From NCBI RefSeq assembly GCF_037042905.1, contig NC_087245.1, positions 30,444,001 to 30,508,000 on the forward strand: a stretch of 64,000 nt of DNA, written 5' to 3'. Positions 1-11,869 of this stretch are shown here, one piece after another. The notes below the pieces were generated by a model that did not search any database, was not told where the DNA came from, and saw only the letters and a program-made list of their open reading frames with translations. Source of the DNA: Lytechinus pictus (Eukaryota; Echinodermata; Echinoidea; Temnopleuroida; Toxopneustidae). A program made the position numbers and the translations under genes. Within the stretch, counting starts at the first letter, position 1. Each line of letters starts with the position of its first letter.

Positions 1-1310
1 TTGATATATCCAGACGAAATACTGCAAAGGATTTATTGCTTGTTTCAAATACTATCCATCTTTGAAATAGTCTAGAATTAAAATTCACCAAATCCTGTGA
101 CCCTTCAACTTCACAATTACCACATGGCATTACACTTGTAGGACCTTTCTCTCCAATATTTGGAGATTACCGATGCAATGATCATCATTCTTGTAATAAA
201 AAATAGAAGAAAAAAAATGAAAAAAAAGTATGTGCTTTTCAAAGTACAAAAATACATAAAAATGGAAAACGGGTCTACTTAATATTCACTTTTAAACAAA
301 AAAAAAACCTAAAAAGCTAATAGTACTTGTCAAATTTTGAATGAAACTTATGAACGCAAAAAATCACTCCAAAAAATGAGAAAAAAAAAAAAAAATGCAA
401 AACTTGAAAATACAAATGTGGAAGGGGAGTTTAGGAATGTAACCTTGTAACACAAGATTGTTTTTCTGGTTCACATTCAATTGTGAACTTAAAAACAAAT
501 AAAAATGAAAAAAGAAAAAAAAAAGAGCAAAAGAAAAAAAAATATAGTCAACTTTAAATCTGGTTGATGTGCATTTATCATATTTTTAGGAATGTATTGC
601 ATTTCTTCTTTTTTTTACTTTATTTGATTTATTCAGGGTAAAAAAAAGAGCAATCTTACCTAGTGACACTTGTTATGCTTCACCTTCATGCACTTTGTGT
701 TGCGGTAATTTCACTGAAAAAATTGTCGTTTGATTTAAATACATTCAGGTTTGATGTAGTGTGTTTGAGAATTTAGACTATTAAGATTTCAAATCAATTT
801 TCTTCCTTCACTGTCAGTGATATGTTCTAACATTATAGTTTGGATGAAGTGCCTTTCTCTATGATGTAGTGTTTTTTTTTTCATTCATGTAAATAAGTTA
901 CTTTCTAGATCCCACTCTTTTCTGCTCTTGTTTTTCTTTATTGCTTGTGGTTATTTCTGTGTTATTGTTATTTTGCATGCTGTAGAAATGTTGCCCAAAG
1001 TTAATAGAGTAAATACATTTAACTTTAATGTGTGGCTCAATAGTACAAAATATTGCAATTAAATATCCTCTTTGGCATTCAAAAGGTCATTTTAATAGAT
1101 ATCACCAGAAAAAAAAAGTTGACTGAAACATAAAAATCTACAAAATGCTGGAGAAAAAAAAACGTAAATGGACACTAAAGCTGGGCAAACTTTGGTATTA
1201 ACAAGATATCAACCACAGGAGATTTATCCAGTCATGTGTTTCATTAAAAACTACAAAATAAACTTTGGTTCTTACTCTAAAACAGGTTGTTTGCGTCTTT
1301 ATTTATTGTT
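1..1310. other. AT-rich non-coding flank
   Basis: No exon-like stretch with splice signals was recognised. The sequence is AT-rich, with many short A and T runs. The open frame at 1168-1368 runs into a dispersed repeat and has no recognisable protein features. By position this lies beyond the likely 3' end of DNALI1. Confidence 0.5.
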
Positions 1311-1312
1311 AG

Positions 1313-2313
1313 TCAAAAAGGGGCCTAAGCTTTCGATCCTAGCAGAATCTTCGTCGGAGGCAAAATGACAAACATATAAAGTGGAACAACCATAATATAG
1401 ACCACAAACAAGCTACAGCAACACTATAGAAACAAGGAGACAAAAGGGGCATTAGTGAGTAGAGAAGACCAATCAGGTTAGTGAAGGGGATGAAAGAAAA
1501 GGAGTAGGCAGACACAAAGGGAAGTTAGTGTGAGTAAGGCCAGTAAAAGACCTCAAGCCAAGAGGGATTAAAATAATGAGGCAGGCAACATCAAACAGGA
1601 TCTGGAACAAAACAGTGATAATGGGATGAAAAACAAGAGAATTAGTGAGAGGTGGGTCAAAACAGGTTACAAAGAAAGGCTTAATAAACTGGTGCATAAG
1701 AGTGGGGGAAAAAAAGAAGAAGAATGGGGAACAACTGATAATGTGCAAAAGACATATAAGTATATATGATAAAGCATTAAACAAACTAAGAGAAGAAGGT
1801 AAGTGTAAATATGTATCTATAAGTGATATGTATATAAATATATCCAAAAAAGAAAAAAAAAATGTATATGAAAAAATAAATAAATACACATATGGTGTAA
1901 CTGATATTGTAATCCGCTAGGTGTGACGGGAAAAAAACATAAGACTATATAGTAGGGGAAAAAAAAAAAAAAAAAAACCCTGTATATGTGAAAAAGAGGA
2001 AGCAAATTGCCTAAAAAGGTAAAAGCAAATATAGAAGAGAGGGGGTGTATTATGAAGAAACCATAGTATACATGTAAATAAGCAAATGTGGTAAATCTAA
2101 AAGAGGTGAGTGGAGAAAAAACAAATATATATATATATAATAATTATTATATCGCCTGAATAAGGAAGGAAAAATTGGAGCTGAGCTTGTATGAGATATG
2201 GGAGGAAAGTATAGTAAGAAACTATAATGTAACTATTCAAAAGAGCTGAGGGGAAAAATTATATGTATATATAAATTGAAAGTGGATAGGAAAGAAAAAT
2301 CAGTCGTTCCCCT
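1313..2313. repeat. Dispersed ~1-kb repeat, copy A
   Basis: This stretch matches 60371-61335 almost base for base apart from small indels. It starts at the shared GGGGCCTAAGCTTTCGATCC segment, and the two copies part company just after AATCAGTCGTT. A short piece of its left end recurs at 55911-55970. Both full copies hold a lysine-rich open frame of about 90 codons in the same place. That frame has no known domain and is broken differently in each copy, so it is probably not a protein. No terminal inverted repeat was seen. The family class is not recognised. Confidence 0.75.
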
Positions 2314-3715
2314 CTTGGATGTTCAGGCCATGAGGTTGGGTGGTGCGAAGTCGTCTCATCCAGAGCTTCTCCCTGCTAGTACGGACTGAGTCAGGACGGG
2401 TACCTAAAGATTCGATGCCCGATTATCAGTCATATGAAAAAAATTAGTTACAAGCATTTTAAGGCAAAATAAAACACTTGGAACAATTTAGGTTGCTTGA
2501 AAACAAGAAATATCAAAGATAAAGATCAATGAAAGTTTGAGATCAATTGGGGGAAAAAAGAAAGTTAAGAGCATCTGAATGTCAAGATCACTAATATGTG
2601 ATGGAGAAACCTCCCATGAAAAGACAGAAAAGTGAGAACTTGAGGGAAACGTACAGAAGTCATGGAAAGCCACACAAGTTTGACATCACACATCTTTGCC
2701 ACTTTGCTAATGGGAGGATTCCATAACGGTGATCACGACATTCAAGTGCTCACAACTTGTTAATTGTTCTCAAACTTTCATTGATCTTATTCAAGGATTT
2801 TTTTTTCTTCAGACATTGTCATTCAGTAATTGACTGAAGAATGTCCATCTCTCGGTAGGTCCATAAATACACATACTCTACAAAATAAAAAAAGATGATT
2901 GGAAAGGCCCATTGTGATCTCAACATGTTATTAAAGGGAGTAATTGTTTGTAGATATTATTGTTTCAACCTAAATAGAGTTATTGTATTGTTATGGTCAT
3001 TTTGATTTTCCATTTAGATTTGAGAAAGAAACATGAAAATCACACCATAAAATGTTTTTTATTGTATTTTCAGTATATCAACAGACAAATCATTTCACAC
3101 CAGCTCTTGAAAAAATCTAATGAACCATCAACATTAAATTGAGGCATTTTATATTACATAACACGTGGGGCAGCTGCTTTTACGACGTCACAAATCCTAA
3201 TTCTAATACCTTTCTTAATCAGACTTATAGGTGGATTTTCCTCAAACCTTTACCCAATACTAATTATTACTTTCTGATCAGGCACTCGATCTATATATTC
3301 ATATGTAAAATCGCAAAATATTTACTGTAGAACACGTTTTCATTTTATCTCTTCCACATTATCGTTTTAGTACCTATACATGCATGTATTCTAGTAATGA
3401 ATTAAAAGTCAAAGCCACATTTGGGGGGATTTAACAAAACTCATGTCTGGCTTAAAATGTAGCTACCAGTGCCAAGTGACCTTTTTGGAATCCTTCAATT
3501 TATTTTTACTCATTCATTTCCTATATATGGTCATCATTTTGACAGCTCTTTTTTATCAGAGTGACGCCATTTTGGTTAGAGAGTCACAATTTGGCCTGTA
3601 TGCTTTTGTTACACACTTGCCTAACCTAGCAGTTCTGCTATGTTGTAATTAACTTGAAGGCTGTACATTAGATGGTCCATTACAACAAGAATGATACACT
3701 ACACAATATCAGTTC
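2314..3715. other. Intergenic, nothing recognised
   Basis: Unique-looking AT-rich sequence. A moderately GC-richer patch at about 2310-2440 abuts the repeat, but no coding or RNA structure could be assigned. The remaining open frames are short and lack family features. Confidence 0.4.
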
Positions 3716-3733
3716 AAAGTGTTAATTTACAAA

Positions 3734-3739
3734 TTTATT
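3734..3739 (-). terminator. DNALI1: Candidate DNALI1 poly(A) signal
   Basis: The plus strand reads TTTATT here, which is AATAAA on the minus strand. It lies about 1.4 kb past the DNALI1 stop codon and would place the cleavage site near 3715. It is a plausible 3' end for the mRNA, but AT-rich DNA gives many chance matches. Confidence 0.35.
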
Positions 3740-5174
3740 GAAGAAGTACACTTTCCCTTTACAGGCAACAAGATCAAGGTGTAGTGATTCATGTTAATTG
3801 GAGAATGAACATGAGGAATGCATAGAATACAGGGAGGATACAAATCTGAATGGCAGGAATCGATATGTGTTGACATACAAATACATATTGTAGTAAAAAT
3901 ATGCAAATATGAAGTAATCAAAATATTGAAAAATTCCATTTCAAATACATGTATACAGATGTTTACAATTGATCAAATCTGTTTGCTGATTGTAATGTAA
4001 TCTTTTCTTGACAAAATAAAATAAAAACAGGATTAAAGAGACACTAAGAATGACATTTCACAGTTATTCCATACCTACGGTATGTGAACAACATTTCTGG
4101 ACGGTTAACATCACATCGGTAAAGTTGAGAAATCACACACACAGTTTTGCTTCATCTTTCCCGATATTTTACTACAATGCAATTTATGGACGATAATCCA
4201 CATCTCAGTAGCAGAATATATAATCGAGCAACCATAGCCTGCTTTATACAGCAGTATTATCAGTCCCTGAAATCTTGGCATCTGACTGGCCAAGAACTAA
4301 TTAGGTACAGAATTTAATCAAATCATACTTATGACATTTAAAAACAAATTAAATGTAACTCTGCCCTATAACGTAAAATATACGGGTGACTCTGCCTAAG
4401 TCGAAACTATTTGGATCGAAGAAACTTGTTCGACTTTATTGAAATTTTACCTTGTGTTATTAACACATTTCACATTTTCTTCTCTGAAATATGCTACGAA
4501 TAAAGCAATTCATTTGATTTGTGGAAGATCAACTTATGCAAAGTCTACTGTACAATCAATTTATTTATTGATTTAAATTGAAAATCTTTAGTAAGCAATA
4601 AATAACACTAAAGAGAAATACTTTTTTTTTTTTGGGGGGGGGGGGGTTAGTTTCCTTGTCTCTATGCTAAAGGCACAGATATTCTTTCACAAAAATGTGA
4701 GTAACTGCCAGACTTACAACGGGTAACTACAAAGTCGTGAAAACTGTCAAGTAACTGGTTCAGACACAGGGGACGAGTCGGAAAGGGATACATCCACCAG
4801 CTGCAAAACCCAATATCTAATGCTACAGCTACACCAACGAACCCGACTCCAAACCTACCGATGGCATGCTATAGGTGATAACATAATAGCTTCGGCCGGT
4901 CTGGAGTCGGTTAAGGTGTGACTATAACATCACAAAAATACCAAATATATTATAAATATCAGATAACAAACATATTGTAAATATGCAATATTTGTCACAG
5001 GGTAGTGTTTTTGTACATTCCTTTTTAATTGATTTTAATAGGTTTATTCGACAAATATAATGTAATATTTCTACATGTATATACAAGACCATATCCAGGA
5101 ATATGTACATGTAGTTCTACCTAATTATGTACAAGTATATAGAGAATATTCCGCTTCAGAGGTCACCATTCATC

Positions 5175-5213
5175 CTACTTCTTGTTTGGAGCAATTATAC
5201 CTTCCAGTTGTGT
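5175..5213 (-). CDS. DNALI1: DNALI1 last coding exon
   Basis: Twelve codons plus TAG after the acceptor TGTCACAG: TQLEGIIAPNKK-stop. This matches the conserved C-terminus of the family (QLEGIIAPKK in human). Too short for standard ORF listing. Confidence 0.92.
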   Translation of the reverse strand, partial: TQLEGIIAPNKK

Positions 5214-7810
5214 CTGTGACAGGAAAGAAATGAAAATAAGGTTATGAGCATATCAAGGATGAACATTGTTTTTAAAATACCGCAATAAAAACTATCATGA
5301 ACCTTGGTAACAAATAAAGCATGGTAAGAGGTATGAGGGAAAATGGCACAAATAGTGATGTGACCCATCTTTATTGAAAACAATGTCTATGTGTAAAGGC
5401 AAAGTGACAAATGGTCAAACAGAAGTTGCCTTTATTCATTCACTACTTTACATTATACAGCATATACTTAGCCCCCCCCCCCCCCCGATAAGAATATGGA
5501 AATGTAAGAACAAATATTTCAAACAAATAAACTTATGTTTACAAAATATTTACCCTGATCCCCCCCAACAACATAAATGAAAATACATAATCAAAATAAC
5601 AAATAATTTGCATTTCATACCTTAAGTTGTTGATTAGTCCTCTTAAGAAACTGAATCTCTTCTGCATGTTTCTTCTCTTCTACTTGTCTCCTCTCATTCT
5701 CTCTCTTCTCAATGGCCTCACATTTGGCCTTTAGTTCATTGACCTGTCGTTCCAGCTCGCGCTTCTCTTGCTCTAGGTCTGTGATCTAAAACCAAAGAAC
5801 ACATCCAAATATCCAGTTGGAGTAAGCCGATGTCCAGAAATATATCGGGGGGTATATACAAAAGAAAGTTTTCTAGATGAGGCTGATCTGGCGCCATTTT
5901 GATATCTTGCAGCATATGCTTATATGCAGGGCTAACACATGGATTAATCCAGGGATTGAGGGTCACCGAAAGCCATGGATCCCCCTTTTGTTTGGCCTCA
6001 ATGCACCTCTTTTCTTCTCATTGCCCTTTGAGATTTACTGAGCCTTTGTTTTGCTATGTCTGCATCCCCTTTTAGGTCCACATTCTGAATTCTAGATTAA
6101 TTCAAACTTTACTGTAAGGTTGTGTTAAACTATGGATAGCCAAATTTGACGCAGATCTCCAACAACATAAGTTTAATGTATCAATGCATTTGGCACTCAA
6201 AATTCATAGCTGTCTAGGAATATCAAATTGGCTTCACCACTGAAGCATATGGAAATATTACAGTACACATAAGAATACAGAATACAGGTACATAGGTATA
6301 TAGATACATGTATATGACATTAAGAGTTTAATTTGCACACAAACAGGAAGGGCATTTGCCTTTTGCCAAATAACCTGCATCATTCAGGTTGCTCTTTATA
6401 TCCAAATATGACATTGTGGGAATTCCATCTTTACCTTCTTCTCCATATCTGACTTGCCCTGCTCAGCCTGTAGTGCCTTGCGCATACCGAAGGCTACACT
6501 GCTTTCATAGAGGGTCTGGTAAGCAGCGATAGTCATCCTAATCTCATCCCTGACCCTGAGAAGGAGTAGTCCACGCTCTGCACACTCAATGGTCACCTGA
6601 CGGATCAACTCATCTGTGGTGAATCGATCAATACAGAATAGATTATGTAACTTCAAGGAACTATTCTACAGCAATCTGCTGCTCTAAGTCAATCAACTTG
6701 TTTAAAACTTCTAACTAATATAAATGTTGAAAATGTTTTACTTTGATTAAATGTGTTTAGTGGTAGAATGAAGACAGAAGACTTTTTTTGACAAAGGGCC
6801 TTTTCTTTGAATAAATACACTCAAAAACATTTTAAAAAGAAATCTGGAAGCCAACAATGGAATGCAATCTCAATCATTGATGAAAGTATGGTATGGAATA
6901 TTTTGGACTAATATGAAATCATGATAACAGAATCAAATGTAAAATCTATTTTCTGTTGAGTAAAATGAGACACTATGCAGAGTTATTAGAATTGATCATT
7001 ATTCAAAGAATAAAAATAATATATATTTACCAAAGCACTGTGAGTAAAGCTCTCTCCTAACTGGGCAGATACCTGTCTCCCTGGCCTGTCTCTGCTGAAG
7101 CCTCATGTCCAGCTGCTCTTGCAGGTTGACCACGTCCAGTCGAGTGGCCGGAGTACTGGACACCTGCTGAACCCAAAGTTGACCAGATTCTGTCCATTCC
7201 CTAGGAGCAAAGGTTAAATGATTGGACGTATTTTCTTTTTCCAAGAGAAATTATCTCCTTTTTCCTTTTGTATTTATTCATTTGTATTTTCAGTGTACTA
7301 CCACACTTATATTTGCCTCTTATGGATAAATATGTTTAGACTGCTTGAAATATCAACATGTATGAAATATGAAACATAACTACATGTATCCCACACAGCA
7401 TTGCTGACTAATCTGGACTATGTTTTGTTTTAAACAGCACACTGGACTTCAGTCACAAAAAGTTTTCATGAAACAAATAATAGTAAGAAAGTTTAACAAT
7501 ATCAATATCGTTTCTTTTCATATTGTGTACACAATGTCAACAGCCCAAATCTTGAACCATACCATGTGTAAAGGCATAGCGAAAGTTACCCTAATTTTGT
7601 ATCCATTTTTTTGGGGGGTACCTTTTTCTGATCAATTTGCTGTTCAATAACAATATCTCACCTAGGTGGCAAAATTGAGTTGAGTATTTCATCTGTCTGC
7701 TGAGCTTTCTGTGACTCTACAGGTGGAAGTTTACTACCTCCCTTGGGAGGTGGGTTGGGTACTGGGCCAGCATTGGTTGGCTGCTGTGGTGATGTCTTCA
7801 GAGCTCTTGC
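5175..7810 (-). CDS. DNALI1: Axonemal dynein light intermediate chain 1 (p28), exons 2-6
   Basis: Inner-arm dynein light intermediate chain of cilia and flagella; in known systems p28 associates with single-headed inner-arm dynein heavy chains in the axoneme. Five coding exons on the minus strand join in phase: 7810-7662, 7200-7031, 6613-6435, 5785-5621 and 5213-5175, giving 233 residues plus stop. Segments nearly identical to human DNALI1 include RQARETGICPVRREL, LLLLRVRDEIRM, YESSVAFGMRKAL and RRQVEEKKH. The C-terminal third is a highly charged coiled coil ending in EGIIAPNKK. The 5' coding exon (about 25 residues in relatives) was not found upstream; the hAT insertion at 8.2-9.4 kb probably lies in intron 1. 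Together with a normal first exon the protein would be about 258 residues, the family length. No frameshift or stop is seen, so the gene looks intact. Confidence 0.95.
5214..5620 (-). other. DNALI1: DNALI1 last intron
   Basis: Intron between the coiled-coil exon and the last exon. It carries a run of about 17 cytosines near 5470 and a second C-run near 5560. Nothing else recognised. Confidence 0.7.
5621..5785 (-). CDS. DNALI1: DNALI1 coding exon 5 (coiled coil)
   Basis: Acceptor TTTTAG, donor AAG|GTATG, both phase 0. It encodes 55 residues from ITDLEQEKRELER to FLKRTNQQLK, a continuous heptad-like, strongly charged coiled coil. It has no ATG of its own. Confidence 0.95.
6435..6613 (-). CDS. 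DNALI1: DNALI1 coding exon 4
   Basis: Acceptor CACCACAG, donor AAG|GTAAAG. It encodes DELIRQVTIECAERG through KSDMEKK, the most conserved block of the family (RVRDEIRMTIAAYQ, SSVAFGMRKALQ). The longer open frame covering this exon reads into introns at both ends and is an artefact there. Confidence 0.96.
7031..7200 (-). CDS. DNALI1: DNALI1 coding exon 3
   Basis: Acceptor TCCTAG, donor G|GTAAAT. It encodes EWTESGQLWVQQVSSTP and then the family signature RQARETGICPVRREL, ending SQCF plus one base of the next aspartate codon. It completes the arginine codon left by exon 2. Confidence 0.95.
7662..7810 (-). CDS. DNALI1: DNALI1 coding exon 2
   Basis: Acceptor TTTCAG precedes the first codon (phase 0) and the donor is AG|GTGAG. 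It encodes a proline-rich linker beginning ARALKTSPQQP and ending ILNSILPPR, with the last arginine codon split (AG|G). The proline-rich, low-complexity composition matches the N-terminal region of the family. Confidence 0.93.
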
Positions 7811-8742
7811 CTGAAATTCACATCAATGGTCGAGAGAATGGAAAATTATGTATTAATTGTATTTCATTGCATCAAATTGAGAAATTGAAAAAATAATAAT
7901 TAAATTAAACATTCAAAACCAAAGATAATGCAGTAATAATTTATCTACCAATTACAGACTTGTCCCCTATCAACCAAAATTTAAGCCTGTTTTATGAAGA
8001 TCTTCCTATCCTAGCAATCTTTAGTAGATATGAAAACTGCAACTTTTCATGAATAAGAAAAATGAGACGAATTAAAACCAAAATAAAGAATAATAGAATA
8101 CTTTTATTTTATTATGAATTACACAATACACAGCAGGTTCCTCTTCAAACATTTTTCTTATTTATTAGTGAGTCCTTGATCTTGGCAAAGAGTGCTCATG
8201 AAACATTTAGTGGCCCTAACAAACAACCAGGGTCGGAATTACACGGGGGCGACGGGCGATTTTGCCCCCATGACAGCCCAAATCGCCCCTAAAAATTCTC
8301 AAAACCCAATGCTTTGGGGCGACCATTTATTTCAGAATCGCCCCAATAAAATACCATCGACAATGTAAAAAATACTTCACATAATTACGTTCTCCGGCGG
8401 CGGAGCAAGTGCATCTTTTATATCGCCCTTGCCAGCTTTAAGTTGAACGGTCGATACAATATATCCGAACCTTCCGTAACACCGGAAGCTTCGCGATTGT
8501 AAATAAACGCGCAATGCAATATGGGATGCGGAGTACGCATAGTCTTTAGCACGGGGTTTTTAGAATTGTTGACGCACTTGCCGCATGGCTTATGTACATG
8601 TACGCGTGCACGATTAGACTGCACAGCTGGTAACGAGACCACGTGCATCGTACGGTATATTATGTAGGCATGCACAGAATTGTATGCGATCAGCTGGTGA
8701 TTGCGACTGCTGATTATCGACATCGTCGAGTCGGAGTGCGAG

Positions 8743-9166
8743 ATGGATAAGTTTCTAATTCGAGTTCAACCTGGCTCTGCCAAACGGCCAGAGCCAGCGC
8801 CAGAAGCCTCTCCAAATCGAGATACTGTTGAGAAGGATAAGCCAAAAAAGAAACAGTACAGTACAGAGACAATCGACAATAAAGTATTGGGGCCTCGATT
8901 GGCTCAAATCTGAGGTGTGTGGAGCTGAAGGCGACTCTAGTGCACTAGCGTACCTACGGGGGGGGGCAGGGGGCAGTCTGCCCCCCCCCCCCTGAGGAGT
9001 CACAACCCATGCCCTTTTTTTTTTTTTTTTTTTTTTTTTGCTTGTCAATTGTTTTTGGTTGAAGACCTTTTTTTTTTTTTTTTTGCTTGTCACATTTTTG
9101 GGCGGACGAATTTGGGTACGCCACTGCTCTGGTGGGATCACTGTTGTTTATTGTAAGGCCTGTAGC
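8743..9166 (+). pseudogene. Broken hAT transposase N-terminus
   Basis: An ATG at 8743 opens MDKFLIRVQPGSAKRPEP, a start style known from TTF/BED-finger hAT proteins. A one-base frame shift near 8876 then gives IKYWGLDWLKSEVCG. Removing the nested MITE (8943-9126 plus one target copy) lets the frame run on into VVYCKACS, a CxxC zinc-binding pair. The rest of the transposase, including the catalytic domain, is absent. Non-functional. Confidence 0.7.
8943..9126. mobile_element. Nested MITE (hAT-like)
   Basis: The ends are imperfect inverted repeats: CACTAGCGTACCTA on the left, and TGGGTACGCCACTG on the right. The 8-bp flanks CTCTAGTG and CTCTGGTG are a target duplication with one change. The interior is G-, C- and T-runs with two copies of a GCTTGTCA tail. 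It sits inside the hAT transposase remnant, so it is younger than that element. Related sequence occurs near 19.86-20.16 kb. Confidence 0.75.
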
Positions 9167-9759
9167 CTACAGTAATTACAGTTAAAAATGTTCTGAGCTT
9201 TTAGGCATCACATTGAGTCTCGGAATGTCAAAAGGTAATTGCTGATATGCGATTAAAAAAGTAGCCCCATGAATTTGAAAATAGCCCCAAGATATTCAGT
9301 GGTAGCCCCAATGTAAAAAAAAAAGTAGCCCCTAAAAAAAATAAATTAATTCCTACCCTGCAAACAACCTTTGTCAATTCAGGCCTGGAGTCTACGAGTA
9401 CTAACTAGTGTCAAAAAACAGGTACCTGGCTAGATTAAATCCAAAGAATACAAAGAAAAATCTCGACCTAATGAATTAGGACTAAAGTTACAGGCAGGCG
9501 GTGGATAAAATTTCTAGTTGTTTGTCTAGACAAGACAGCAATTTCAGGACATTTGAGATCAATATTTCATCAATCAATTGAAAATTAGATATTATAAGGC
9601 ACAAATATTCACTTTCATTTTTGCTACAATTAATTTAGAAATTCAAGAGCAAAAGATTATGTCTTTATCTGCTTAAGTGTCTGGAGAACCCATTCCAAAT
9701 TAGGGAAGGGTGGGAGGCACAGAGGCCATGCCCATGCTGTGTTTGGAGTGTATATTTTG

Positions 9760-10015
9760 CTCTATTGATTTGTGCATTTTCTGTAATTGCTCCCACCCTC
9801 TGGAATAAAATCCCTACAAATATCCAAAATGCTCCCTCCGTGGAAATTTTCAAATCACTTTCAAATCAAGTCACTTAAAACTCACCTTTTCTCATAACTT
9901 GTTTTCTTTTTTCTTTTTTAATGGATTGACTGTATATTATTATAATCTGCCAACCTGTGCGCTTTGAAACACCAGTATAAAGCGCCATACAAATGTTATT
10001 ATTATTATTATTGAT
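9760..10015 (+). mobile_element. LINE reverse transcriptase 3' remnant
   Basis: Plus-strand translation from about 9770 gives ICAFSVIAPTLWNKIP and then NAPSVEIFKSL. These match the C-terminal end of CR1/L2-type LINE ORF2 proteins (pattern APTLWNSLP...S...FK). The tail contains AAAGCGC...CATACAAATG followed by an ATT trinucleotide run, as in related LINE/SINE 3' ends. Strongly 5'-truncated and dead. Confidence 0.65.
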
Positions 10016-10308
10016 TTATCTATGCAGCAACCATCTGTTGATCTCTGAGATTATTAGAAGAAGCAGCTGTACTTTTAACTCCCCAGAGCCCAAGGAATCA
10101 AAAATACAAAAACAAATTTAGACAGAAACAAAACTCAACTCTTCATAAATGGGGATAGAGTCTAACGTTAGATCTACTTCTTTTGCTGAAAAAAAAATGC
10201 CTAGGAATCTGTCCGCATTAAAAAAAACAAAAACAAACATGCCCCATTACTTCTTTCTCCATTTATCCAACACTGATGGATGCACTAATGCCGACGCAAT
10301 GTGAAGCC

Positions 10309-10418
10309 GGTGTTCAGAATTTGTTCCTTCTTAAGTTACTAAACTAAGAGTAAGACAGACTCTAGACTAATCTGACTTGGATCTAACGTTAGCTTAGAAG
10401 CAACAAATTCTGAACACC
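10309..10418. repeat. Short inverted repeat (17-bp arms)
   Basis: GGTGTTCAGAATTTGTT at 10309-10325 is the exact reverse complement of 10402-10418, leaving a spacer of about 76 bp. It may be a small MITE or a hairpin. No target duplication could be fixed. Confidence 0.6.
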
Positions 10419-10909
10419 TTCCTTGACATGGTGGTGGTGACCTTAATTTGTGCATAATTACCTAAATTGCGCACGGTAGAATATCTCAACATCCAATCAA
10501 TATCTTGAAACACTGATATCACCAATTAACAGAAAAACTTCAAAAAGCCACCCAAAATTACTCAGTATGGTAATTTTCTTGAAGGTAATTGGCAAAACAT
10601 CAGCAAAGTTTGCTACCTTTTGCGTTCGCTCCGAGAAAATCCGAACTTCTCGACAAGCATCAAGAAATCACCAGTTTGCAAGCAGTCTTTTAAAAAAGGT
10701 AAAATGTGATACCAACTGAATTTATCATGTTTATGGCATTTTAACCTCCATCTGATACAATCATCTTTCCTTTGGCTTTGTCTGCATTATTTCTTTTCTA
10801 AAGCTTTGCTAAACGATCACGCGTAAAATAAGGTCACACATTTTTATGACACTTTTTCAGCCGAGCGTGCATTAGTCGATCACCATGGAATTTTGAGATC
10901 GCAATACCA

Positions 10910-11598
10910 GTAGGGTGTCTGAAGCCACACTGAAAAGTGTCAGCATAAAACACCAACAGGCTGATTTAGGGGGAAATATGGCACATTTTTTCTGGAAATT
11001 CAGGCTGCTATAAAAATGTGATCTGAATTAAATATTAACTTGTGTTTGGCATGTATGGAAAGAGAAAATTCAGGGGCTTCTTTTGACAGTAAGGACAAGT
11101 TTATAGGATTATTTGAAATGAGGATTTTGGAGATAAATTGCAAACCCTTATTTGTGTGTGTGTTAAGATTGCCATTTCCCCATGCGTTTTCTATGGGAAA
11201 TGAAATTCTGTTTTGCACAAATTTTTCACTTTGTCGCAATTTTTCATTGTGATCTGGTTTCCAAATCTTTATAAAAATCATACCATCAGAATGAACATAA
11301 AAATTCCTATTAGACACTTTATAGACAAGTTTTTGGCATTAATAATAAATTTTTAACAGCTCTCGGAAGCTAAAAATTTGGATTTGTGTGTCCATTTCTT
11401 TACTACAGTCTATGGCAGGGAAACTTTGCTGAAAATTTACCTAATATCATTCTCCTTTTTTGCAGCCAATAATTTGATTTTTTTTTAATGTTATAATTGT
11501 TGTCATTCTGAAGGTTATTTCTCTTCAATTCAAATTCACAAAGAAAATGTGATATTTCTTGAAATAAGAAAAAAAAAAATTTTCTCCAGACACCCTAC
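10910..11598. mobile_element. MITE with GTAGGGTGTCTG termini
   Basis: GTAGGGTGTCTG at 10910 is matched by its exact reverse complement CAGACACCCTAC ending at 11598. The 689-bp interior is AT-rich without coding sequence; its open frames (for example 11040-11252 and its antisense) have no family features. The target duplication is not clear. Confidence 0.6.
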
Positions 11599-11869
11599 CA
11601 CTTATTTATACCGGTAATGTTAGTCGGTAGTACGGTACCAGCAAAACCCTGCCCTTGACTACTTTATAATTCCATCAAGCGAATTTGACTTTTAGGATCT
11701 TGCCTTCCATTTGGTATTTATGATTTTGATTAATTTTTGTGTGAACTGTGAGTGTTAGAATTTTTTGATTGAAAATTAGCTTCATGTGATACGGTATATT
11801 ATTTCTAAAGACTAAGAGTAAGACTAAAATCAACATGTGCACAAATTATGATCACCCCATCATAATTCA

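Larger units (their letters stand above)
8228..9360. mobile_element. Degenerate hAT transposon with 8-bp TSD
   Basis: The ends are inverted: CAGGGTCGGAATTA at the left, and TAATTCCTACCCTG at the right. The CAGGG start is typical of hAT elements. The 8-bp CAAACAAC is present on both sides (8220-8227 and 9361-9368), an exact hAT-type target duplication. Subterminal GCCCC-containing short repeats occur at both ends. The 1133-bp element keeps only the beginning of a transposase-like ORF and is interrupted by a second element (8943-9126). It probably sits in DNALI1 intron 1. Confidence 0.88.

Noticed and set aside
1313-1362. Hammerhead ribozyme-like CCGACGAAGATTC...GATCGAAA on the minus strand of the 1-kb repeat
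   Set aside because: The core needs CUGANGA and a cleavage site closing the third stem; the first box reads CCGACGA and no UH cleavage site pairs properly. Copy B also lacks half of it.
1473-1920. 138-codon minus and 91-codon plus frames in copy A, and equivalents in copy B
   Set aside because: Opposite-strand overlap inside a dispersed repeat, no domain, and broken differently in the two copies.
10613-10680. Minus-strand segment ending AAAAG|GTAGC as DNALI1 exon 1
   Set aside because: Frames give no match to the KYD.PVLVSRNTEKR-type N-terminus.
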